Below are positions 16,066-28,353 of a stretch of 64,000 nucleotides of DNA, one piece after another. The position numbers were made by a program, and so were the translations under genes. The notes under the pieces were generated by a model. The model ran no database searches, was not told where the DNA came from, and saw only the letters and a list, made by a program, of their open reading frames with translations. Numbering within the stretch: position 1 is the first letter of the stretch; each line of letters begins with the position of its first letter. The stretch comes from JABFXC01 sp045804265 (GTDB lineage: Bacteria > Gemmatimonadota > Gemmatimonadetes > Gemmatimonadales > Gemmatimonadaceae), in assembly GCA_045804265.1 (NCBI GenBank), contig JBJMNK010000090.1, positions 1-64,000 on the forward strand, in the 5' to 3' direction.

Positions 16066-16701
16066 ATGGCATCTTCTTCATCAACGTCACTCAAGATTGG
16101 ACTCGTCTCCGGGTCGCATGCGGTGATATCGCTGGTGCGCGAGTCGGTGGCGGCGGCGCTGCCGACCGCGACCTTCAGCGACGCGGCACCGGACGCGACC
16201 AGCACGCTCGCCGACTGCTCGTTGATCTTCATCGACGCGACCACCGACACCGCGGCGGCGGGGGAGACCGCGCAGCGTGTTCGCGCGGCGGCGTTGCGGT
16301 CAGCGCTCGCGTTCGTCGTGATGACGCGGGACGAAGCACTGGCGAAAAAGGCGGCATCGACCGGCGCACTCGAGCAGATCGAGATGCGTGCGCTCGGGCC
16401 CTCGATGGCCGACACAGTGGAGCGAGTAGTGGGCGGCGACGGGTGGACCGACGAACTGACTGCTGCGCGGGATGAGCTGCGCCGGACGCAGCGTCTGCTT
16501 GCCGCTGGCGAGATCGCGCTCGGGTTGCAGCACTCGATGAACAACCCACTGACCGCGGTGCTGGCCGAAGCACAGCTACTCGAGATGGAAGCACTTCCGC
16601 CCGACGCCATGACGGCGGTGCGGCGAATCATCGAAAGCACGCGGCGGTTGGTCGCGCTCGTACGAAGGCTCGACGTCGTGTCGCCGAAGAAGCCGGGGTA
16701 G
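16066..16701 (+). CDS. Orphan histidine-kinase dimerisation (H-box) protein without ATPase domain
   Basis: 211 residues. Residues 1-125 resemble a receiver-like alpha/beta domain (LKIGLVSGSHAVISLV, SLIFIDATTD, AFVVMTRDE) without the conserved phosphorylation residues. Residues 140-205 match a HisKA helical hairpin, with an H-box GLQHSMNNPLTAV (His156, Asn-Asn-Pro-Leu after it). The protein stops there: there is no HATPase domain and the next gene is rho. It could be a phosphotransfer or dimerisation partner, or a truncated kinase that still forms dimers. GAGAGGGA precedes the ATG. The nearby single receiver (14610) is a natural candidate partner. Confidence 0.72.
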   Translation: MASSSSTSLKIGLVSGSHAVISLVRESVAAALPTATFSDAAPDATSTLADCSLIFIDATTDTAAAGETAQRVRAAALRSALAFVVMTRDEALAKKAASTGALEQIEMRALGPSMADTVERVVGGDGWTDELTAARDELRRTQRLLAAGEIALGLQHSMNNPLTAVLAEAQLLEMEALPPDAMTAVRRIIESTRRLVALVRRLDVVSPKKPG

Positions 16702-17249
16702 TAACCGGTGCGGGCACGAACTTCGCTCCCGGTGCCGTCGGTGAGGGATTGACCCCCTCGCGACTGCGGGTTGCGCGAATCGGATCGGGATGCGATGTTG
16801 GAGCATCCGTGGCGGGGCTGTATGCTCCGCGACGAACCGACTGAAGCTCGTGTAGCGCACAGGCGCGCTGTGAGGCAGGATCGGTTGGTTGGATGTGGCC
16901 CCGCGTCGTCGACGATGCGGCGACGCCGCTCCAGGCAGAGACGCAGACCGGACGAGCGCGTGGGCGATTTCCGCGCTGATCACCGGCAGCACGAGGCGCG
17001 TGCAGCGGCACGCGGTGGCATCCCCGCATTCCAGTTCGACCGCGCGCCAGGCGCGCAGGCACAGCACGACATTCGCAACAGATCAACGGCGTGCCCCGGG
17101 CGCGCGAGCACACACTACGACCTGGCGCTTCGCTGTAAACGCGCCGACCAGAGTCTCCATCGCACAGACACGCCGCGGAGCTGCTCCGCCGCGATCGTCG
17201 TCGCGCACACATCATCGCACCGTAACACCCCTCTACCCGTGATTGCTGC
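16702..17249. other. Long gene-free leader upstream of rho
   Basis: 548 bases. I see no convincing coding frame, although frames stay open by chance in GC-rich DNA, and no tRNA. A hairpin with 7-base arms GGAGCAT/ATGCTCC lies at 16800-16828. A stretch rich in CACA/ACAC at 17155-17235 precedes rho. In other bacteria rho is autoregulated through a long leader. That role here is inference from position. Confidence 0.5.
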
Positions 17250-19007
<1,758 letters not shown>

Positions 19008-19074
19008 CAGGGCGACGAGAGACGAGCGAGACCCCGATCGAGTGTTGAAGGGGAGAGGGAGCAGGACTTTGATG

Positions 19075-19106
19075 GCGCGCCGGGTACCCCCGGCGCGCTT
19101 CATTTT
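19075..19106 (+). terminator. Intrinsic terminator after rho
   Basis: GCGCGCCGGG (19075-19084) pairs with CCCGGCGCGC (19089-19098) around a 4-base loop, followed by TTCATTTTTT. It is the most classical rho-independent terminator in the window and lies 68 bases after the rho stop and before the Omp85 gene. Confidence 0.85.
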
Positions 19107-19149
19107 TTGGCAGCAAAGCGGCCCGTCGCTTGCACTTGAGGGCGGTGCC

Positions 19150-21378
19150 ATGACGATCCGCAACGCCCTCTGGGCGCTGGCGGCAGCGACGCTGCTGGCC
19201 GGCCCCCTATCCGTTTCCGCGCAGAACTCGAAGAGCGACCAGCTCGAGGCGCCGGAGGTCATGAAGTTGTCGCTGCGGGGGGTGAAGGCCTTCGACACGT
19301 CCGAGCTGCAGCAGAGCATCTCGACCGAGGCGTCGCACTGTCGAGGGATCATCCTGACACCGATCTGCTGGATCACCAAGTCGAAGGCGGTCTACGCGCA
19401 CTTCTTCCTCGACCGGACGGAGTTTGCGCGCGACGTGCTGCGGATCCGGGTCTTCTACTGGAAGCGCGGTTACCGCGAGACGACAGTGGATACGGTCGTG
19501 ACGCCGGTGGCGGGCGGTGTCGGGGTGACGTTCCGGATTCACGAGGGACTGCCGACGCTGATCCGGAAGATTGCAGTCGGGCCGGAGACACCCGTGCTCT
19601 CGGCGAAAGACATCCGGACGTCGATGCGGGTGAAGGTCGGAAAGCCGTTGAACCTTCTCGCGCTGGACTCGTCGGTCGTGAACCTGAGCAACAAGCTGGC
19701 GAATCGGGGCTACTCCGACGCGGTGGTCCGGGTCGATACCGTCGCGGTGTACGACACCGCGCACTGGGCCGACGTGGCGATCGCGGTGAACCCAAGATGG
19801 CAGGCGACGATCGGGGAGATTCGCATCTCCGGGAACGAGAAGATCACCGAGGCGACGATCCGACACTCGCTGGTGCTGCACGAGGGTGAAATCTTCAAGC
19901 GTTCGGATGTGATCGAGAGCCAGCGGAACCTCTACGAGTCGCAGCTCTTCCGGCACGCGGCGATCGTGGTGCCGCCGCAGGGCGACAGCGTGAAGATCCT
20001 CGAGATCGCGGTGCGCGAGGCACCACTGCGGGAGGCGCGGATCTCGGGGGGGTTCAACACGGTGGACTTCGTCCAGCTTCAGGGCCGCTTCCAGCACTTC
20101 AACTTCTTCGGCGGGGCGAGGCAGCTCGACATCCAGGGCGCTCTCGGCAACCTGCTGGTGACGCAGCTGAACAACACGGGGATCTTCCGCGATCCGCTCG
20201 GCGCGGCGAAGGACAACCCGGCGCCCTTCGAGCAACCGACGTGGCAGGCGAGCGCGGACATCAGGCAGCCCTGGTTCCAGAGCGCGCGCAACACGATCGG
20301 CATCGGGGTGTTCGCGCACCGCCGAGCGACGCCGGGGGTGTTCATCGACCGCGGGGAGGGGACGCAGGCGACGTTCACGCGCGAGATCGCGCTGCGGGCG
20401 CCGACGAGCGCGAGCTACCGCTTCGAATTCACGCGGATCGAGGCCGGCGACCTCTATTTCTGCGTCTACTACGGCGTCTGCGACAGCGGGACGATCAATG
20501 CGCAGCGGAAGCCGCAGCGGCTGTCCCCGGTTGCGCTGACGGCGCAGATCGACCGGACCGACCAGGCATTCTCGCCGACGCGGGGGATTCTCGGGAAGCT
20601 CGAGCTGGAGCACGCGTCGACGTACACGGCCTCCGACTATCACTACAACCGGGCGACGGTCGACCTGGCGACATACATGCCGATCCTGCGATCGAGCGTG
20701 CTGGCGCTGCACGCGCGGGCGGGGGTGGTGCGCGCGTTAGGCGGCACCGGCGCGTCGCTCGGCGTGGGTGACGCGCAGGACGTGCTGCACCCGCGCAAGC
20801 GGTTCTACGCCGGTGGCTCGCAATCGGTGCGCGGCTACGGCGAGAACCAGCTCGGGCCGCGGGCACTGACGATCCCGAACAGCAAGATCGCGACGCTGGC
20901 CGGCTGCGACACGTCGTACGCCGCGATCGCCAATTGCGACCCGAACGGCCTGGTGTTGACGGCGGCCGGGGCCAAGCCGGCGACGCTCGAGGCGCGCGAC
21001 TTCACGCCCCGGCCGTTAGGCGGGGCGTCGGTGCTCGAGGGAAGCGTCGAGCTCCGCTTCCCGATCTGGCGGCAGATCGGTGGTGCTGCGTTTGTCGACG
21101 GCGGGATCGTCGGCGCATCGCGACTCGGCGACCTCGCCAGCGCCCACGGCGCGGTGACGCCGGGCGCCGGCATCCGCTACCAGTCCCCGGTCGGGCCGAT
21201 CCGCGTGGACGTCGGGTTCAACCCGGTGGTCGGCGACAGCCTGCCGGTCTACACTGAGCGAAAGAACGCGCAGGGGCAGAGCGAAATCGTAAGGTTGAAC
21301 AAGCGCTACTTCTACGAGCCGACGACATCGTTCTTCGACCGTCTCACGTTTCACTTTTCCATCGGGCAGGCGTTCTGA
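19150..21378 (+). CDS. Omp85-family outer membrane protein, TamA/BamA-like
   Basis: 742 residues from the ATG at 19150, preceded by GAGGGCGG. A signal peptide (MTIRNALWALAAATLLAG to about residue 25) directs it to the periplasm. The N-terminal half contains POTRA-type repeats (for example VSLNKLANRGYSD-like and WQATIGEIRISGNEKITEATI). The C-terminal half is a bacterial surface antigen beta-barrel. It includes the RFYAGGSQSVRGYGENQLGP motif typical of lid loop 6 (VRGY/F), and it ends in an aromatic residue (Phe), the usual outer-membrane insertion signal. The gene overlaps tamB by one base, so it most likely encodes the TamA-like partner that inserts outer membrane proteins or supports lipid transport. 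A BamA role cannot be excluded from sequence alone. Confidence 0.88.
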   Translation: MTIRNALWALAAATLLAGPLSVSAQNSKSDQLEAPEVMKLSLRGVKAFDTSELQQSISTEASHCRGIILTPICWITKSKAVYAHFFLDRTEFARDVLRIRVFYWKRGYRETTVDTVVTPVAGGVGVTFRIHEGLPTLIRKIAVGPETPVLSAKDIRTSMRVKVGKPLNLLALDSSVVNLSNKLANRGYSDAVVRVDTVAVYDTAHWADVAIAVNPRWQATIGEIRISGNEKITEATIRHSLVLHEGEIFKRSDVIESQRNLYESQLFRHAAIVVPPQGDSVKILEIAVREAPLREARISGGFNTVDFVQLQGRFQHFNFFGGARQLDIQGALGNLLVTQLNNTGIFRDPLGAAKDNPAPFEQPTWQASADIRQPWFQSARNTIGIGVFAHRRATPGVFIDRGEGTQATFTREIALRAPTSASYRFEFTRIEAGDLYFCVYYGVCDSGTINAQRKPQRLSPVALTAQIDRTDQAFSPTRGILGKLELEHASTYTASDYHYNRATVDLATYMPILRSSVLALHARAGVVRALGGTGASLGVGDAQDVLHPRKRFYAGGSQSVRGYGENQLGPRALTIPNSKIATLAGCDTSYAAIANCDPNGLVLTAAGAKPATLEARDFTPRPLGGASVLEGSVELRFPIWRQIGGAAFVDGGIVGASRLGDLASAHGAVTPGAGIRYQSPVGPIRVDVGFNPVVGDSLPVYTERKNAQGQSEIVRLNKRYFYEPTTSFFDRLTFHFSIGQAF

Positions 21379-24300
21379 TGCGGCGCGCGCTGAACATCAT
21401 TGCCGGAATCGTCGTCGCGATCATCGCGATCGTCGGAATCGGGATCTGGGTCCTGACCGGCACGAGCTTCGGCCACAACAAGGTGCGGTCGATCGCGCTG
21501 AACGTGCTCAAGTCGCACGTGCACGGGCGATTGTCGATCGGGAAGATCGACGGCAACCTGCTGACGGGGACGACGATCCACGACATCTCGATCACCGACA
21601 GCAGCGGCGCGCCATTCCTCGTCGCCGACGCGGTGAAGGCGCGGTACTCGATCGCGGCGCTGATCGGGAAGAAGGTCGCGCTGAACGACGTGACGATCAC
21701 ACGGCCGGTGATCGTCCTCGACCGGCCGCCTAACGGGCAGTGGAACTTCGACCGGATCTTCCCGCGAACGCCGTCGAACCCGGCCGACACGACGCCCGGC
21801 TTCGGGAGCTGGATCTCGTTCACCAACCTGACCATCGTCGACGGGTCGATGGTGGTGAAGACGCCGTGGCATGCCGACACGTCTCTCGCCGCGGCGCAGC
21901 AGGACAGCGTCGTCGCCGCAGCGTTAGGCGGGAAGTCGCGGAACCGGATCGAGCAGGTGGCCGGCGGCTACCAGAAGGTCATGAGCTTCGACCGGATCAA
22001 CGCGAAGCTGCCGAAGGTGCGGCTCGCCGATCCGGCCGAGCCGACGAAGCTGATGCAGGTGGCGTCGCTGCAGATGATCGCCGCGCCGTTCCTCCCGCCG
22101 GTGGTGGACGTCCGCGACCTGAAGGGGACGTTCCAGTTCACCGGCGACTCGATGTGGTGGACGAGGGCCGACGCGAAGCTGCCGGGGTCGCGGATCACCG
22201 GCGACGGCCGCTACGTGTACGCGTCGTCGGACATGACGCTCAAGCTGCACGGCGCGCCGGTTGCGGCCGGGGACCTGCGCTGGCTGTACCCGCGACTGCC
22301 GGCGAACGGCGGCGGCTCGCTCGACTTCCTGATGACGTGGGTCGGCAAGCAGCAGGACTACGTCGCGACCAACGCCGACATCACGCTCGAAGGGGCGAAG
22401 GCGACGGGGAGCTTCGGGCTGGCACTCGGCGACTCGCTCGCCTTCCACGACACCAACCTGCGCGTCGCCGGGCTCGACACGAGGACGATCGAGCAGATGG
22501 TGCCGGGCTTCACGTCACCGCGGCGCGGCACGTTAGGCGGCCGACTCTGGCTGGCCGGCGGGATCCATGCGATGCGCGTCAACAGCGACATCACCTTCGC
22601 CGACGTCGCCGACGGGACGAGCGAGGTCGCGGCGGTGGGTGAGGTCGGGATGATCCCCGGGGGGGGCGTGCGGGCGCGTGCACTCCAGGTGCGGGCCGAT
22701 CCGGTGCAGGTCGCGCTGGCGAAGCACTGGATGCCGACGCTGCCGTTAGGCGGGATCGTGGTCGGGACGGCGACGGTCGACGGGGCAACGACGACGCAGC
22801 TGATCGCCAGCGGCGACCTCACGCACATCGACAACGGCGCGCGCTCGCGGCTCACCGGACGGGCGGCGGTGCGAACGGCGGGCGGAATGTGGCTCGACGT
22901 GGACGCCCGGGCGCGCCCGCTCTCGCTCTACACGGTGGGCCGGTTCGTCCCGGCGATGGAACTGCGCGGCGCGGCCGCCGGCCCGATCCGGCTGACGGGG
23001 ACGATGCACAACCTCGCGGTGAATTCCGCGCTCCGCTTCAGCGACGGCGGTGAGCTCGACGTGCGCGGCTCGCTCGACCTGGCCAGCGCGGAGAAGGGGT
23101 ACGACATGGCGGCGGCGATGCGGCTGTTCAACGCGAACATCGTGGTCGCGCGGCTGCCGCAGACATCGATCACGGCGAAGATGACCGCGCGCGGGCGCGG
23201 CTTCTCGCCGGCGACGATGGCGATGACCGCGACGGCCGACATCGCCGCGTCGCAGTACGACAGCCTGGCGATCGACAGCGCGTCGCTCCGCATCGGGATC
23301 GCGAACGGGATGCTCACGGCGCAGAAGCTGGTGCTGAGCGGGTCGCGCGCGGTCATCACCGGGTCGGGGACGTTCGGACTGGCAGAGGGGCGGAGCGGAC
23401 AGCTGGTGGTGCGCGGGCAACTCGACTCGCTGCAGCGCTTCGCGCGCTTCTTCCCGCACGACACGGGAGTCGTCTCGCCGCGACCGGCGCGGGTCGCGAA
23501 GGCGATGGCGCAGGCACGCGAGGATTCGCTGCGCGTCGCGCGGGCGACGGAAGTGGAGCGGGCGGTCACCGGGGCGCCGGCGCCGAAGATCAAGCCGAAC
23601 CTGCCGCCGTCGGTGCGGGCGGATTCGGTGTCCGGGCACCTTCAGCTGGCGGGGACCATCACGGGCGGATTGTCGCGCTTCGACGCGCGGGCCCGGCTCG
23701 CGGGCGCGAACTTCGCCGCATTCGGCAGCACGGCCGCGGCGGCGCGCGCCGACATCGCGTGGACCGGTGCGCGCACACCGCAATCGAAGATCGCGGTCGG
23801 AGTGCAGCTCGATGCGGCATCGGTGAAGGGCTTCGCGCTCGACAGCATCGACACGCGCCTCTCGTACGCCAACAACACCGGCAACGTCGACGTCGCGGTG
23901 TGGCAGGACCACGTGCGCGAGTACTCGCTGGCGGGCGACTACGTGCTGCGACTGGACGAGAAGGAGTTCCGCCTGGCACGCAGCCAGCTGCGCTTCGACA
24001 CGACCGTGTGGCACGGCACGCGCACGGCGGCGATCCGTTGGGGCGCGCGCGGCATCGAGGTGCGCAATCTCGAGCTGGTCAACGGCGCGAACGGGCGGAT
24101 CTACGCGAACGGGCTGCTGCCGACGAAGGGCAACGCATCGCTGCAGCTGGCGATCGACAACTTCCAGGTCGGGGACATCGCCGGGCTGCTCGAGAGCGAC
24201 CTGCCGTTCGACGGGCTCTTCTCGGTGAGCGGAACGGTACAGGGAACGCTGGCGGATCCGCGCTTCCGCCTCGCGTTAGGCGTGGCGCACGCGACCTACG

Positions 24301-25961
24301 GCGGGACCACCGTACCCGAGCTCCACGGGACGATGAGCTATGCACGGCGGGTGCTGACGACGCGCATCGACGCATCGCGCGCCGGCGGGAACGCGATGGC
24401 GACGGTGAGCGGCCAGGTGCCGATCGACCTCGCGCTGCAGCGTACCGACACCGGGAGCCGGCTCGGGCGCGGTGCGGTGACGCTCGACCTCGTCGCCGAC
24501 AGCTTGCCGCTCGAGCTGATCCCGAAGTTCACCGACGCAGTCGCCGGGGTGACAGGTCGCGCCGCAGGGAAGATCGCGGTCCGCGGGACGATCGCGAAAC
24601 CGCAGCTGGCGGGGGCGCTCGCGCTCGATCGCGGCTACTTCAAGCTCGTCGCGACCGGGATGCAGATGCGCAGCGTGGCGGGCTTCATCCGGATGCGGAA
24701 CGACACCGTCTACGTGGACTCGCTCACCGGACAGGCGTCGGGGCTCGTCCGCCTCTCGGGAACGGTCGGCGTCAGCTCGTTCAGCAATCCCGACTTCGAC
24801 CTGCACCTGTTCGCACAGAACGCACGAGTGCTCGACAACGAGAAGGGAATGCTTCGCGCGGACGCCGAGTTGACGATGGCGGGGCCGATGTCCGCGGCGT
24901 ACATCAGCGGCCGGACGCGCGTTCGCGGCGGAGTGATCTACATCCCGGAGTCGGACAACAAGTCGGTGATCAGCGCCGGCGATCCGGCGCTGTTCAACGT
25001 GATCGACACCTCCGTGGTCACCGATCGCGAGATGCTGCCGACGCAGTCACCGCTGCTCTCCGGGCTGCGGATGGACGTGACGCTGAACGTGTCGCGCAAC
25101 ACGTGGGTGCGGTCGCGTGAGGCGAACGTCGAGGTCTACACCGCCGACGAGGGGCTGAGCGTCCACGTCGACCGGTCGAAGCAGACGCTCGCGCTCGACG
25201 GCGTGGTGAGCACCGACAACGGCCAGTACACCTTCCTCACGAAGCGCTTCACGATCAAGCGCGGCTCGGCGATGTTCGTCGGCGCCAACGGGTCCAATGG
25301 CGAGCCGATGAACCCGACGCTGCAGGTGACCGGCGAGTACCAGGTCACGCTGCCGCAGCAGTCGGCGCTCAACATCCAGGTGTTGATCGGGGGTACGCTG
25401 CTGCGACCGAAGCTGACGCTCCAGAGCGACGCACAGCCGCCGTTGTCGCAGTCCGACCTGCTCAGCTACCTCGCGTTCGGGCGGTCGTCGTCGTCGCTGC
25501 TGCAGAACGAGGGCTCGAGCGCGTCGAGCGGCAACGCGAGCGGCAGCATCGTCGGCACGGGGGCGGCGATGGCCTACAAGCGACTGGCCGGAGTCGCGAT
25601 CGGCGTCGTCGCCGACCAGTTCGAGGGCGAGGCATCGCGCTCGTTAGGCGCCGACGTCTTCAACATCACGCCGGCCGACGTGGCACCGGAGGTCTACACG
25701 CCTAACGGCATCCAGGACTTCCTCTCCGGGACGCAGGTGGAGCTCGGCAAGTACGTCGACCCGCGCACCTACCTCGCGCTGCGCGCCGCGGGGAAAGGCC
25801 TTCCCGGGATCGCGCTGCGCCAGCGGACCTCGAAGGGGTTCATCTACGAGGCGACGCTCGAGCCGCGGTTCCAGGTGGCAGCACCATCACTGTCTCCGAC
25901 GAACAGCTCGCCGCAGTTCGAGGTGTTCGGCGCCTTCATCACGCGCGAGTGGCGATTCTGA
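21378..25961 (+). CDS. tamB: TamB-like translocation/assembly module protein (AsmA-like, DUF490)
   Basis: 1527 residues. One N-terminal membrane anchor (about 5-28) is followed by a very long repetitive beta-rich region of the AsmA/TamB type, predicted to form a hydrophobic groove across the periplasm. It closes with the conserved TamB C-terminal domain (about 1150-1527), with LQVTGEYQVTLPQQSALN, LTLQSDAQPPLSQSDLL and SYLAFGRSSSSLL. TamB-family proteins are proposed lipid conduits or outer-membrane protein assembly factors. The start codon overlaps the upstream Omp85 stop (TGATG). Seven octamer copies lie in this gene, mostly as Leu-Gly. A G8 run at 22659-22666 encodes Gly-Gly. A perfect 46-base palindrome ends the transcript. 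Confidence 0.92.
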   Translation: MRRALNIIAGIVVAIIAIVGIGIWVLTGTSFGHNKVRSIALNVLKSHVHGRLSIGKIDGNLLTGTTIHDISITDSSGAPFLVADAVKARYSIAALIGKKVALNDVTITRPVIVLDRPPNGQWNFDRIFPRTPSNPADTTPGFGSWISFTNLTIVDGSMVVKTPWHADTSLAAAQQDSVVAAALGGKSRNRIEQVAGGYQKVMSFDRINAKLPKVRLADPAEPTKLMQVASLQMIAAPFLPPVVDVRDLKGTFQFTGDSMWWTRADAKLPGSRITGDGRYVYASSDMTLKLHGAPVAAGDLRWLYPRLPANGGGSLDFLMTWVGKQQDYVATNADITLEGAKATGSFGLALGDSLAFHDTNLRVAGLDTRTIEQMVPGFTSPRRGTLGGRLWLAGGIHAMRVNSDITFADVADGTSEVAAVGEVGMIPGGGVRARALQVRADPVQVALAKHWMPTLPLGGIVVGTATVDGATTTQLIASGDLTHIDNGARSRLTGRAAVRTAGGMWLDVDARARPLSLYTVGRFVPAMELRGAAAGPIRLTGTMHNLAVNSALRFSDGGELDVRGSLDLASAEKGYDMAAAMRLFNANIVVARLPQTSITAKMTARGRGFSPATMAMTATADIAASQYDSLAIDSASLRIGIANGMLTAQKLVLSGSRAVITGSGTFGLAEGRSGQLVVRGQLDSLQRFARFFPHDTGVVSPRPARVAKAMAQAREDSLRVARATEVERAVTGAPAPKIKPNLPPSVRADSVSGHLQLAGTITGGLSRFDARARLAGANFAAFGSTAAAARADIAWTGARTPQSKIAVGVQLDAASVKGFALDSIDTRLSYANNTGNVDVAVWQDHVREYSLAGDYVLRLDEKEFRLARSQLRFDTTVWHGTRTAAIRWGARGIEVRNLELVNGANGRIYANGLLPTKGNASLQLAIDNFQVGDIAGLLESDLPFDGLFSVSGTVQGTLADPRFRLALGVAHATYGGTTVPELHGTMSYARRVLTTRIDASRAGGNAMATVSGQVPIDLALQRTDTGSRLGRGAVTLDLVADSLPLELIPKFTDAVAGVTGRAAGKIAVRGTIAKPQLAGALALDRGYFKLVATGMQMRSVAGFIRMRNDTVYVDSLTGQASGLVRLSGTVGVSSFSNPDFDLHLFAQNARVLDNEKGMLRADAELTMAGPMSAAYISGRTRVRGGVIYIPESDNKSVISAGDPALFNVIDTSVVTDREMLPTQSPLLSGLRMDVTLNVSRNTWVRSREANVEVYTADEGLSVHVDRSKQTLALDGVVSTDNGQYTFLTKRFTIKRGSAMFVGANGSNGEPMNPTLQVTGEYQVTLPQQSALNIQVLIGGTLLRPKLTLQSDAQPPLSQSDLLSYLAFGRSSSSLLQNEGSSASSGNASGSIVGTGAAMAYKRLAGVAIGVVADQFEGEASRSLGADVFNITPADVAPEVYTPNGIQDFLSGTQVELGKYVDPRTYLALRAAGKGLPGIALRQRTSKGFIYEATLEPRFQVAAPSLSPTNSSPQFEVFGAFITREWRF

Positions 25962-25983
25962 TCGCATCCTGATCGCCGGATCC

Positions 25984-26029
25984 GGAAGACAAAGGGGCGC
26001 GGCCAGCTGGCCGCGCCCCTTTGTCTTCC
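25984..26029. terminator. Perfect 46-base palindrome, bidirectional terminator
   Basis: Arms 25984-26006 and 26007-26029 are exact 23-base complements with no spacer. The core is GC-rich and flanked by AAAG/CTTT and GTCTTCC. It lies between the convergent tamB and small membrane-protein genes, so it can end both transcripts. An octamer copy follows directly (26031). Confidence 0.85.
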
Positions 26030-26049
26030 TGCCTAACGTGCCGGCGCCG

Positions 26050-26357
26050 TCAGGCGGTCTTTCGCGCGCTTATGGTGCGCGCCAGACCACCGAAGGTCTT
26101 CACCCAATTGAACGCCTTCGCCAGCGGGGGCCCGAGCCTGACGCTGCCGCCCGCGGCCTCGATCCCCTTGTCGATGACCCAGGCGATGAGTCGCAGCAGC
26201 CCGAGCACCGCCAGCCCGGCCACCCACAACGGGAAGACGATGACGAAGGCGATGATGATGAATGGAAGGAGGATGATCGGCGCGACGGGTATCAATGCAA
26301 ACTGAACCCGACCGTTGACCACGTCACGCCAGGACCGTGTCACTTCCATCCGGTACA

Positions 26358-26361
<4 letters not shown>
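26050..26361 (-). CDS. Small integral membrane protein
   Basis: 103 residues. Two closely spaced hydrophobic helices (about 22-45 and 47-65) are flanked by a short cytoplasmic N-terminus and a basic C-terminus ending in RKTA. No family recognised. The ATG overlaps the stop of the upstream M20 dipeptidase gene (ATGA at 26358-26361), so it is co-translated with it. Whether the two products act together is unknown. Confidence 0.7.
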
Positions 26362-27734
<1,373 letters not shown>

Positions 27735-27780
27735 GGAGTCGCGGTCAGGAAGGAAACGTTAGGCAGCGAAACGGGAGGGG

Positions 27781-28179
27781 TCAGCGGCTGGTGAGGCGGG
27801 TGTTGTGGGTGCGTGCCGAGGCGCGAGCGAGGGCGACGCCGAGTGCGGCGGCGCCGACCGAGAGCGTAACGCTCAGGACGAGGTAGGTCGCGGCGCGCCG
27901 GAGCTCACCGAAGTGCAGCATGCGGACTGTCTCGATGCTGAACGTCGAGAAGGTGGTGAAGCCGCCGCAGAATCCGATGGTGAGCGCGGCGCGCATCGTG
28001 AGGTCCTTCACCGGCGACCACTCACCGCTCAGCCAGCCGATGAGAAAGCTGCCGACGACGTTGATGATCAGCGTCGCGAAGGGAAAGCGCACGGCGACCG
28101 GCGCCATCCACGCGGAGATCCCGAAGCGGGCGAGGGTGCCCGCGGCGCCGCCGGCCGCGATGGCGAGGGCGAAGAGCAT
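27781..28179 (-). CDS. crcB: Fluoride ion channel CrcB/Fluc
   Basis: 132 residues with four membrane helices. The family signature GFCGGFTTFSTFSIE (about 74-88), which includes the Phe-box and Thr/Ser pore residues, is intact. So are the N-terminal GGAAGTLARFGIS and NVVGSFLIGWL with the pore Asn. These channels assemble as antiparallel dimers and export toxic fluoride. There is a single copy, so a homodimer is expected. It is divergent from topoisomerase IB. No clear fluoride riboswitch is visible in the 174-base upstream gap. Confidence 0.92.
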   Translation of the reverse strand: MLFALAIAAGGAAGTLARFGISAWMAPVAVRFPFATLIINVVGSFLIGWLSGEWSPVKDLTMRAALTIGFCGGFTTFSTFSIETVRMLHFGELRRAATYLVLSVTLSVGAAALGVALARASARTHNTRLTSR

Positions 28180-28353
28180 GCTCGCAACATACCGGGGGGT
28201 CCGGGCACAGGGGAGCGGTGCCCGAGTTGGCGCATTCGGCGACCGGCGAAGTTGCCGCCCGGCGATTCCCGCCGTCCTGCCTGTGAGGTGCCGGGCTCCC
28301 GGCAGCTCGGCGGCAGGCTGCGCATCGCCTGCGGCACCGCTCGCGGAGGACGT

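Noticed and set aside
28180..28353. Possible fluoride riboswitch upstream of crcB
   Set aside because: The leader has GC hairpins (GGGCAC/GTGCCC) but I could not fit the conserved GAUG and terminal pseudoknot pattern of the crcB motif.
27805..28353. Long in-frame extension upstream of topoisomerase IB
   Set aside because: It overlaps the well-supported crcB gene on the other strand, and the added sequence is Arg/Gly-rich shadow translation. The GTG after GGAGGA at 28354 gives the normal protein length.
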